Shown: positions 8,686-15,347 of the stretch, piece after piece
Numbering within the stretch: the first letter of the stretch is position 1
Layout: each line of letters begins with the position of its first letter
Source: Gaoshiqia sp050178015
GTDB lineage: Bacteria > Bacteroidota > Bacteroidia > Bacteroidales > Prolixibacteraceae
Direction: 5' to 3'
DNA length: 64,000 nt
NCBI GenBank assembly: GCA_050178015.1
Contig: JBFXGM010000011.1
Coordinates: 69,486-133,485 of the forward strand
Position numbers and translations under genes: made by a program
The notes under the pieces: generated by a model
The model's input: the letters and a program-made list of their open reading frames with translations, nothing else
The model's database searches: none
Told to the model about the DNA's origin: nothing

Positions 8686-9798
8686 TTATATTTTTATGAA
8701 AATCTTTTTCCGGTACAAAATAAGGCCTATTATCCAAAAGATAACAGCCAAATGCAAGGCAAAAAACAACGAGCCATTTAATTCTCCGGCCCATGGCGCC
8801 AGGAGGTCATGATAAATGAACCCCTTTAATGAGATCCTACCTCCTTCGCCGTTCGAAACCTGTATAATCGACAGCAGGTTGGCCCACACTCCGGCCAGCA
8901 CATAAATGAAGAGTGGGTTCATGCCGTACACCAGCAAGGGATGGGCCCACTTTTTCCAACCTTTCAGGTCGATCAGCCAAATCAATGCAGCCAAAAAGAT
9001 GCTGGCCAATCCACAGGTGTACAGCACATACGAGCTGGACCAGATGGGCTTATTGATCGGGAAAAACGGGTTCCACAATAGAGCCAGGACAATGCCAACT
9101 GCGCCAAATCCAATTAGTTTATAAACGGCTTTCCGGTGATCATATTCACGGTCGATCAGGCGGCCGGCGAAGAATCCGAACAACACATTGACGATGGCAG
9201 GGAGGGTACTAAGCAACCCCTCGGGGTCAAACGGAATACCGTATCCACCGTACAGATGGCTTTCACCCAACAGAAACAGATCCAGGCTTTTTACGGCATT
9301 GCCCTCAAGCGTAAGCGGGTCTGCATTCCCGAATACCAGCAGTATGCCCCAGTAGCCCAGCAGCAACAAGGCAGCGATGAGGTAATTCCACCGGATGTTG
9401 GTTAAAAGAACGATGAAGGATGCAAGGCCGTATCCCAGTGCAATACGTTGCAGCACGCCCATGATCCGCAGGCTTGAGAGCTGAAAGTCAACAAAAGGAA
9501 AGGCATTCAGGAACAAGCCAAGCACAAAAATCAGTACAGTACGTCGAATGATTTTGATGGTCAGCGCCCGATTGAGCCGGTGCCCGAACTTTTTGAAGGA
9601 GTACCACATGGCAGTTCCCACGATGAACATAAAAAACGGGAAAACCAGGTCGGTTGGCGTACAGCCATTCCATGCTGAATGCCGTAGCGGGGCATAGACG
9701 TCGCTCCAGCTGCCTGGATTATTCACAATTATCATCAAAACAATGGTAAGCCCCCGGAGGACATCCAGTGACATCAGTCGCTTAGTTGGTTGAGCCAT
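8686..9798 (-). CDS. DUF5009/NagX-HGSNAT-like membrane protein, MurT-type amino-sugar transporter candidate
   Basis: A 370-residue, about 10-helix membrane protein. The opening RLMSLDVLRGLTIVLMIIVNNPGSW and HSAWNGCTPTDLVFPFFMF are typical of the YeiB/NagX/heparan-glucosaminide acetyltransferase superfamily. As I recall, a protein of this type in Tannerella forsythia (MurT) was reported as a MurNAc importer next to MurK and MurQ; both of those are also present here. It lies between the NagB-PIG-L gene and GHL10, with only 2 bp to the latter. Either sugar transport or transmembrane acyl transfer to a hexosamine would fit; sequence alone does not decide. Confidence 0.78.
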   Translation of the reverse strand: MAQPTKRLMSLDVLRGLTIVLMIIVNNPGSWSDVYAPLRHSAWNGCTPTDLVFPFFMFIVGTAMWYSFKKFGHRLNRALTIKIIRRTVLIFVLGLFLNAFPFVDFQLSSLRIMGVLQRIALGYGLASFIVLLTNIRWNYLIAALLLLGYWGILLVFGNADPLTLEGNAVKSLDLFLLGESHLYGGYGIPFDPEGLLSTLPAIVNVLFGFFAGRLIDREYDHRKAVYKLIGFGAVGIVLALLWNPFFPINKPIWSSSYVLYTCGLASIFLAALIWLIDLKGWKKWAHPLLVYGMNPLFIYVLAGVWANLLSIIQVSNGEGGRISLKGFIYHDLLAPWAGELNGSLFFALHLAVIFWIIGLILYRKKIFIKI

Positions 9799-9802
9799 AT
9801 CT

Positions 9803-9843
9803 GATTGGTTATTGGTTATTGGTCATTAGATATTGGATATTGG
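9803..9843. repeat. Short AT-rich repeat block (ATTGG/ATTAG units)
   Basis: Between the NagB-PIG-L and DUF5009 genes there are several head-to-tail copies of a 7-base unit of the form TATTGGT or TATTGGA, with one variant carrying ATTAG. The reverse-complement version of the same pattern appears at 40485-40525 in front of arsC. It is noncoding and interrupts an otherwise compact operon. Confidence 0.6.
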
Positions 9844-9913
9844 AAAATGAATGTATTTCATTCTACATTTGGTTGTTTTTGCTGATATCGCAGTAAATAA
9901 TGGCCGAAATAAA

Positions 9914-11899
9914 TCACGGAAAATATCGTACAAAAGCCTCCATGGCTTCGTATTCGGCCATGCCCAGTTTGTTGTATAATTCGGCGGTGGCATGGTTCCG
10001 GTCTTCGGCTCGCTGCCAAAACTCACGGGCATCATCGCCCATATACATGGCGCCTTCTTTTTGCGACTGGTGCCTGAAAATTGCTTCCCGCTTTTTGTAC
10101 AATTCTTCCGGACTGATCGGAACAGCCATTTCAATCTGGTCAATATCCCACTCGTGCCAGGCACCGCGGTACAGCCAAAGCCAGCAGTCCTTCATCCAAC
10201 TGTCTTCTTTAATTTCTTCCATCGCGTACAGTATGGCATCCAAACAAACACGGTGGGTTCCATGCGGATCCGACAGGTCGCCGGCTGCAAAAATCTGGTG
10301 GGGCCGTATTTCACGCAGAAACTCCTTGACCATCTCCACATCTTCGCTGCCCAGTGGCTTCTTTTGGACTTCACCCGTTTCATAAAAAGGCAAGTCGAGA
10401 AAATGAACGTTCTCACTTTTTACACCGGCAAACCGACAGGCCGCCTTGGCCTCCATCCGGCGGATCAATCCCTTTAACATCCGCACATCGAGCAGGTCAA
10501 TATCGCCTTCTTTCTTGTTTTTCAAGAAAGAAATCGTTTTTTCATATTGCTCGGTCTGGCGCTTGTTTTCGGGGTCGTAAAAGTTTGTGTACAGGTTATG
10601 GAACGAAATAAAACGGTTAGCATATTCGTCCGACACAGCTATGTTTCCCGACACCTGGTAGGCCACATGCACCTCGTGCCCCTGCTCCACCAGCCGGCTG
10701 AGCGTTCCGCCCATCGATATCACATCATCGTCGGGGTGCGGACTAAAAATGACCACCCGTTTCTGAGGCGGGTACTTGCGCTCGGGGCGGTTGGAATCGT
10801 CGGCATTGGGTTTACCTCCGGGCCAGCCGGTAATAGTATGTTGAAGATCGTTAAACACTCTGATATTGAGCGCATAGGCCGACCCTTTATCCGAGATCAG
10901 GTCACTCAGTCCGTTGTTGGTATAATCGTTGTTGGTCAGCTTTAAGATCGATTTTCCGGTTTGCTGGCACAACCACACCACGGCCTTGCGAACCAGTTGT
11001 TTCGAACTCCAGTCGCAGGTGTCAACCAACCAGGGGGTTTTTACCCGGGTGAGTTGCATGGCTGCTGCCATGTCGAGGTAAATTTTGGCATTGGGGTGCT
11101 GTTGCAAATAGCTGGCTGGCACTTGTTCGGTTATCGGGCCTTCGATTGTTTTTTGCAGGATGCTGGTTTTTGCCTCACCAAATCCCAGCAATATCACTTT
11201 CCGGGCTTTCATGATGTTGTCGATCCCCATGGTAATGGCCCGTTGCGGAACTTTGGTCATTCCGCCAAACCCGCGGGCTGCATCCTGTTTGGTAATCGTA
11301 TCGAGCACAATCATGCGGGTTTTCGAGTTCAATTGCGAACCAGGCTCGTTAAACCCAATATGGCCGGTGCGCCCAATACCCAACAGCTGAATGTCAATTC
11401 CGCCGGCATCGCTTATTTTTTTGTCGAAGTCGCGGCAAAACTGATACACTTCATTCAGCGATAAATCGCCGCGAGGAATGTTCACGTTTTCAGGCAAAAT
11501 ATCGATTTGGTTGAAAAAGTGCTTGTACATGTACTGGTGATACGAATGGATAGACGCCTGCCCCATCGGGTAAAATTCGTCCAGGTTGAAGGTAACCACC
11601 TGCTTAAAACTCAGCCCTTCCTCCCTGTGCATGCGGATCAGTTCGGCATAAACCCCGATGGGCGATGATCCTGTAGGCAAACCAAGCACACACACTTCCC
11701 CCTGGTTGGCCTTCTCCCGGATCGCGCTGGCAATTTCCCGGGCAGCCACCAGCGAAGCCTCATCCGAATCGTCAAAAATAATCGTTGGGATCTTTTCATA
11801 TTTGGTCAACACATCTTGGTGGGCCATGTTTTTCGGTTTGTGGTAAGTGGTGCCGAAAAACAACGGGTTGTTAGAGGGAAGCTTTTTTCGTAAGTTCAT
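9914..11899 (-). CDS. nagB: NagB-PIG-L fusion: glucosamine-6-phosphate deaminase domain plus LmbE/PIG-L deacetylase domain
   Basis: A 661-residue two-domain protein. Residues ~30-300 are a NagB domain: GLPTGSSPIGVYAEL, FNLDEFYP (catalytic Asp) and GIGRTGHIGFNEPGS with His180 and Glu185. Residues ~380-600 are a PIG-L/LmbE zinc deacetylase: SPHPDDDV and DPHGTHR supply the metal ligands. Such fusions occur in Bacteroides. The enzyme could deacetylate GlcNAc-6-P and then convert GlcN-6-P to fructose-6-P, the step after MurQ; that coupling is inference. At the site of E. coli Asp141 there is Thr178, a change also seen as Asn in some active NagBs. The start is placed at 11899, because the alternative at 11935 would lie upstream of the likely transcription start. 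Confidence 0.88.
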   Translation of the reverse strand: MNLRKKLPSNNPLFFGTTYHKPKNMAHQDVLTKYEKIPTIIFDDSDEASLVAAREIASAIREKANQGEVCVLGLPTGSSPIGVYAELIRMHREEGLSFKQVVTFNLDEFYPMGQASIHSYHQYMYKHFFNQIDILPENVNIPRGDLSLNEVYQFCRDFDKKISDAGGIDIQLLGIGRTGHIGFNEPGSQLNSKTRMIVLDTITKQDAARGFGGMTKVPQRAITMGIDNIMKARKVILLGFGEAKTSILQKTIEGPITEQVPASYLQQHPNAKIYLDMAAAMQLTRVKTPWLVDTCDWSSKQLVRKAVVWLCQQTGKSILKLTNNDYTNNGLSDLISDKGSAYALNIRVFNDLQHTITGWPGGKPNADDSNRPERKYPPQKRVVIFSPHPDDDVISMGGTLSRLVEQGHEVHVAYQVSGNIAVSDEYANRFISFHNLYTNFYDPENKRQTEQYEKTISFLKNKKEGDIDLLDVRMLKGLIRRMEAKAACRFAGVKSENVHFLDLPFYETGEVQKKPLGSEDVEMVKEFLREIRPHQIFAAGDLSDPHGTHRVCLDAILYAMEEIKEDSWMKDCWLWLYRGAWHEWDIDQIEMAVPISPEELYKKREAIFRHQSQKEGAMYMGDDAREFWQRAEDRNHATAELYNKLGMAEYEAMEAFVRYFP

Positions 11900-11932
11900 A
11901 ACATTTAGTATTTTATTTACGAAGCTGAAAAA

Positions 11933-11963
11933 CAAATCTAACGATATTTACGTGAAAGAACAA
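11933..11963 (-). promoter_or_regulatory. Bacteroidota-type promoter of the salvage operon
   Basis: On the minus strand a TTG (11963-11961) is followed after 20 bp by TAGATTTG (11940-11933), matching the TTTG / TAnnTTTG pattern used by the Bacteroidota primary sigma factor. Transcription would begin near 11926, which supports the ATG at 11899 as the start of the first gene. It is divergent from the murK-like promoter, and the shared 80-bp space is the natural place for a common regulator. Confidence 0.65.
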
Positions 11964-12013
11964 GGCGTGCTGCACAGGTTGCCGGGTGAGCTTTTCGCCT
12001 GTGATTATTTCTA

Positions 12014-12021
12014 TATATTTG
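12014..12021 (+). promoter_or_regulatory. -7 promoter element of the murK-murQ pair
   Basis: TATATTTG fits the TAnnTTTG consensus. A TTTTC stretch about 18-20 bp upstream could be a weak -33 element. It leaves a leader of about 60 nt before the ATG at 12085. Confidence 0.55.
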
Positions 12022-12084
12022 TACCATGAAACGAGCGTTGAACACTCATTTCGCACACGATTCATCCCCTAAAAGCTTTACAAG

Positions 12085-12918
12085 ATGAAGTTAATTGCCG
12101 ACAGTGGTTCTACCAAAACGGACTGGATCTTTTTCGACCCCGCAGGAGAAACCGTCCGGGTTCAAACCTCCGGCATCAATCCTTTTTTCCGGTCGGGTGA
12201 GGACATTGAGCGTGAACTCCGTCAGGCGCTTCTCCCGATAGCCACCAAGGTGGAGACCATTTATTATTACGGCGCCGGTATTGTAAATGCCGAAAAAGCC
12301 TCGATAATTGAGCAAGCCTTCTACCAACTTTTCGGACAAGTCACCTGCCAGATCTACAGCGACGTGGTGGGAGCAGCCCGTGCAGCCTGTCAGCACGAAG
12401 CCGGCATTGCCTGTATTTTAGGCACCGGCTCAAACGCTTGTTATTTCGATGGTAAAAATGTGGTTGACAATATTCCTCCGTTAGGCTTTATTTTGGGCGA
12501 TGAAGGTAGTGGCGCCGTGATGGGCCGCAACCTGCTGGGAGACTTTTTCAAGCGGGTAATGCCCCCGGATGTACGGAAAAAATTTCAGGAGCGTTTCCGG
12601 TTAACTAAAGATGAGGTGCTGGACCGGGTGTACCGGCAGGAACGGCCAAACAAGTATTTGGCTCAGTTTGCCGTTTTCCTTTCCGAAGAAATAAATCACC
12701 CCTGGTGCCGGGAGTTTGTGCATACGAACCTCACCGCTTTTATCCGCAGAAATATATTGATGTTGCCACTCTCAAAAGAATTGCCTGTTAATTTTGTAGG
12801 TTCAGTGGCTTTCCATTTTCAAGAAGTGCTGAAAACGGTACTGGAAAAGAATGGCTTGACACCGGGCCGAATTTTAAAAGAGCCAATTGATGGATTATTA
12901 GCCTATCACAGGCATTAA
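12085..12918 (+). CDS. murK: N-acetylmuramic acid / N-acetylglucosamine kinase (BadF/BadG family), MurK-like
   Basis: A 277-residue cytosolic kinase of the ASKHA fold. It opens with LIADSGSTKTDW (phosphate-1 loop) and contains GIACILGTGSNACYFDG (phosphate-2/adenosine region) and GFILGDEGSGAVMGRNLL, a hallmark of GlcNAc/MurNAc kinases. It is 13 bp upstream of murQ. In Clostridium and Tannerella the equivalent MurK phosphorylates MurNAc (and GlcNAc) at O6, giving the MurQ substrate. The pairing with murQ makes MurNAc the likely main substrate here. A general N-acetylglucosamine kinase is the alternative; in either case the product enters the NagB route encoded by the divergent operon. Confidence 0.85.
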   Translation: MKLIADSGSTKTDWIFFDPAGETVRVQTSGINPFFRSGEDIERELRQALLPIATKVETIYYYGAGIVNAEKASIIEQAFYQLFGQVTCQIYSDVVGAARAACQHEAGIACILGTGSNACYFDGKNVVDNIPPLGFILGDEGSGAVMGRNLLGDFFKRVMPPDVRKKFQERFRLTKDEVLDRVYRQERPNKYLAQFAVFLSEEINHPWCREFVHTNLTAFIRRNILMLPLSKELPVNFVGSVAFHFQEVLKTVLEKNGLTPGRILKEPIDGLLAYHRH

Positions 12919-12931
12919 AAAATCTGACACG

Positions 12932-13741
12932 ATGATCAACATTACCGAATCAAGCTCTCTCTATGACAATCTCGAAAACCGATCGGTAAGCGAGCTATTA
13001 AACGGCATCCACGAAGAAGACCGGAAGGTCTTGCCTGCCATTAAACAGGTAATCCCGCAAATTGAAAGACTCGTGTTGGGCTTGGTGGAACGGATGCAAA
13101 AGGGAGGACGACTGTTTTATATAGGGGCCGGTACCAGCGGTCGGCTGGGCATTCTGGACGCCTCGGAAATTCCGCCAACCTTTGGCGTAGAAGATGGCCT
13201 GGTGATCGGTATTATTGCCGGAGGCGACCGAGCCATACGCAAAGCCGTGGAATCGGCCGAAGACGACGAAACGCTGGGATGGAAAGAATTGCAGGCATGG
13301 AAGATCAATGAGCTGGACACCGTAGTGGGCATCGCCGCATCGGGCCGCACCCCATTTGTGATTGGCGCCGTAAAAACGGCCCGCGAACAAGGCATCCTCA
13401 CCGCTTGCATCACCAACAACCCGGGTTCGCAACTGGCCGCCAGCGTGGACATCCCCATTGAAGCCATTGTAGGGCCCGAATTTGTAACCGGCAGTACACG
13501 CATGAAAGCCGGAACGGCCCAAAAACTCATCCTCAACATGATTACCACCACCCTGATGATCAAACTGGGACGCGTAAAGGGCAATAAAATGGTGAACATG
13601 CAATTGACCAACCAGAAACTGGTACTCCGCGGCACACGCATGATTATGGACGAACTGGGCTACGATCAGGACCGCGCCCGCCGCTTATTGTTGTTGCACG
13701 GATCGGTCAGCAAAGTACTGGAAGCCGAAAAGCGGCGATAA
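12932..13741 (+). CDS. murQ: N-acetylmuramic acid 6-phosphate etherase MurQ
   Basis: A 269-residue SIS-domain lyase that removes the D-lactyl ether from MurNAc-6-phosphate, yielding GlcNAc-6-phosphate and D-lactate. Visible motifs are FYIGAGTSGRLGILDASEIPPTFG, with Glu79 as the likely catalytic acid, GIIAGGDRAIRKAVESAEDD with the second acidic residue Glu110, and GPEFVTGSTRMKAGTAQK for phosphate binding. It is somewhat shorter than E. coli MurQ (298 residues), mainly at the C-terminus. It follows the kinase by 13 bp and completes the pathway from MurNAc to glycolysis with the NagB-PIG-L protein. Family assignment is firm. Confidence 0.95.
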   Translation: MINITESSSLYDNLENRSVSELLNGIHEEDRKVLPAIKQVIPQIERLVLGLVERMQKGGRLFYIGAGTSGRLGILDASEIPPTFGVEDGLVIGIIAGGDRAIRKAVESAEDDETLGWKELQAWKINELDTVVGIAASGRTPFVIGAVKTAREQGILTACITNNPGSQLAASVDIPIEAIVGPEFVTGSTRMKAGTAQKLILNMITTTLMIKLGRVKGNKMVNMQLTNQKLVLRGTRMIMDELGYDQDRARRLLLLHGSVSKVLEAEKRR

Positions 13742-13897
13742 AAATCAGTCCTCCCACAATCTAAAATACAAAGCCTCCATCTCTTCAGTCTGAGAATCAT
13801 GCCAATTCGTTTCTACATGATTGACTGGGCTTTACGTTAAAAGTACAACATACTTTATTTATTCAAAAAAATACGTGCAGGTGTATTGATTTTTTGA

Positions 13898-13905
13898 TAT
13901 CTTTG
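13898..13905 (+). promoter_or_regulatory. -7 promoter element of a structured small RNA
   Basis: TATCTTTG fits TAnnTTTG exactly, but no good -33 TTTG is found at the usual distance. A transcript from near 13912 would contain no convincing reading frame but four hairpins. Confidence 0.5.
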
Positions 13906-13911
13906 CCCCGA

Positions 13912-14079
13912 AATCGAAAGTATTTGGTTGGTAACACCCGTTACCGGCAAGTACTGAATCAAGTGGCAAACCGGAAAGCAATTTCCGGCAAGCTCATGGT
14001 TTAATAGGTTTAGTTGGTTTAGGTTAGTTCCCGGGAGACCGGGGCGGAAAAGGCAGTCAGAGGACTGCCTTTCTTTTTT
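13912..14079 (+). ncRNA. Candidate structured small RNA, family not recognised
   Basis: About 168 nt between murQ and a minus-strand gene. Hairpin 1 (13927-13948) has a 9-bp stem with loop ACCC. Hairpin 2 (13971-13988) is CCGGAAA / TTTCCGG closed by the GNRA tetraloop GCAA. Hairpin 3 (14029-14044) is TCCCGG / CCGGGG closed by the GNRA tetraloop GAGA. Hairpin 4 (14049-14072) is a 10-bp stem AAAGGCAGTC / GACTGCCTTT followed by a T run, a strong intrinsic terminator. Between hairpins 2 and 3 GGTTTA occurs three times at an exact 9-nt step (13998, 14007, 14016). It does not resemble SRP RNA, tmRNA or RNase P; a 6S-like RNA cannot be excluded. A 90-codon frame on the opposite strand looks spurious. 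Confidence 0.55.
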
Positions 14080-14123
14080 CGAATGAATAATCCAAGGACT
14101 TAAAAGCACAATATACCATTCCC

Positions 14124-14157
14124 ACAAAAAAAGCCCGGCTCACTCGAACCGGGCTTT
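14124..14157 (-). terminator. Intrinsic terminator of the isomerase-like lipoprotein gene
   Basis: Arms AAAGCCCGG (14130-14138) and CCGGGCTTT (14149-14157) form a 9-bp stem. On the minus strand it is followed by a run of seven or more T, 18 bp after the stop of the minus-strand gene. Confidence 0.75.
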
Positions 14158-14175
14158 CAATTTTAGCGAATATCG

Positions 14176-15069
14176 TTACTTGGTGTATTCAGCATTGTTC
14201 AGGAACTCGAAACTTTTTTCCACGCTTACAATAGGCTCGAAATTGTAGCGTTCCACTTCTACAATATAATCTTTCATGCCTGCTTTTTCGGCAGCCTCAA
14301 AAGCCGGCTGAAAGTCCATTGTACCGCTGGCTCCAAGCTCTTCCACATCTTTCACATGATACAGTTCAAAACGTCCGGGGTACTGGTTGAAATAGTCCAG
14401 CGCGTTTTTGCCGCCAACCTGGATCCAGTACAGGTCGAGCTCGAACATTACTTTCTCGGGATCGGTATTTTGCAGCAGGTAATCGTAAAAAGTCACCCCT
14501 TCGAACTCGGTGGTGAATTCGCGATCGTGGTTGTGGTAGCCAAAACGGATGCCGGCAACATTACATTTTTCACCAATCGCATTGTAATAATCGCAATACA
14601 ATTGCAAGGTATCCAGGCTGCGGTACGAATCGGCTCCCATGGATGGTTTTACGATCCATTCGGCGCCAACCGCTTTGTGGGCAGCAATACAGTCGTCCCA
14701 CCATTGCATGGCTTGTTCCCATTCGCCTTCTTTCGGCAGGTTGATGCCCGTGTGTGAACCACGCATGGCCATACCATTTTGTTCCAGCAAGCCCTTAAAT
14801 TCGGCAGGTTCCATGTCGTAAAACTTCCCGTCGGCATAACCGGCTGCTTCCACATAGGTGTAGCCAATTTCACCCAAACGGGCAATTGTGGCAGCGGCAT
14901 CCGCTTTCATGGCATCGCGAACCGACCACAACTGAATACCAATGTTCTTTTTAGCTGGCGACTCAGCCTGCTGACTTTTTGCATTTCCGCAAGACTGAAC
15001 AAACAGGGCTGAAACCGAGACCATCATCAACAATAAAAAGGCCCGGAGAGATGTGTTTACTCTTTTCAT
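14176..15069 (-). CDS. Lipoprotein with sugar phosphate isomerase/epimerase (xylose isomerase-like TIM barrel) domain
   Basis: 297 residues from the ATG at 15069; the upstream in-frame extension to 15348 is noncoding-like and lacks a signal. The N-terminus is a lipoprotein signal (hydrophobic stretch then LFVQSCGN, lipidated Cys). The rest is an AP-endonuclease-2-type TIM barrel: IGIQLWSVRDAM, GEIGYTYVEAAGY, IRFGYHNHDREF, VMFELDLYWIQVGG and ELYHVKDVEE, where the His, Glu and Asp residues are the usual metal ligands. Exported members of this family occur in Bacteroidota next to sugar oxidoreductases. The true reaction (isomerisation, epimerisation or 3-keto-sugar chemistry) is unknown. Two Gfo/Idh/MocA proteins a few kilobases away may be functional partners. 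Confidence 0.85.
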   Translation of the reverse strand: MKRVNTSLRAFLLLMMVSVSALFVQSCGNAKSQQAESPAKKNIGIQLWSVRDAMKADAAATIARLGEIGYTYVEAAGYADGKFYDMEPAEFKGLLEQNGMAMRGSHTGINLPKEGEWEQAMQWWDDCIAAHKAVGAEWIVKPSMGADSYRSLDTLQLYCDYYNAIGEKCNVAGIRFGYHNHDREFTTEFEGVTFYDYLLQNTDPEKVMFELDLYWIQVGGKNALDYFNQYPGRFELYHVKDVEELGASGTMDFQPAFEAAEKAGMKDYIVEVERYNFEPIVSVEKSFEFLNNAEYTK

Positions 15070-15347
15070 TTTACAGGTTTTAATAAATAGTAGTTGATAA
15101 AAATTAGTTTTAGGAAGAAACAAATATACATATTCTGAAAAGAAATGTGTCATGCCCCTGTCGTCATGATGATGTCCTTGAAAACAGTTTATTAACTTGT
15201 TTCGACCCGGAAAACCAGAGACTGAGCGGAAGTCCCATTCACAAACGTTAACAAGATTCATGTTGCAATCTTTAAACTGTTCGCCCGATTTTGTGTCATA
15301 AAACATGTGAAACAAAACCAAATTAGTAGAACAAGCAAAATTATACA

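Noticed and set aside
13855..14127. 90-residue protein on the minus strand
   Set aside because: It covers a hairpin-rich region with a plus-strand promoter and terminator and has no coding character.
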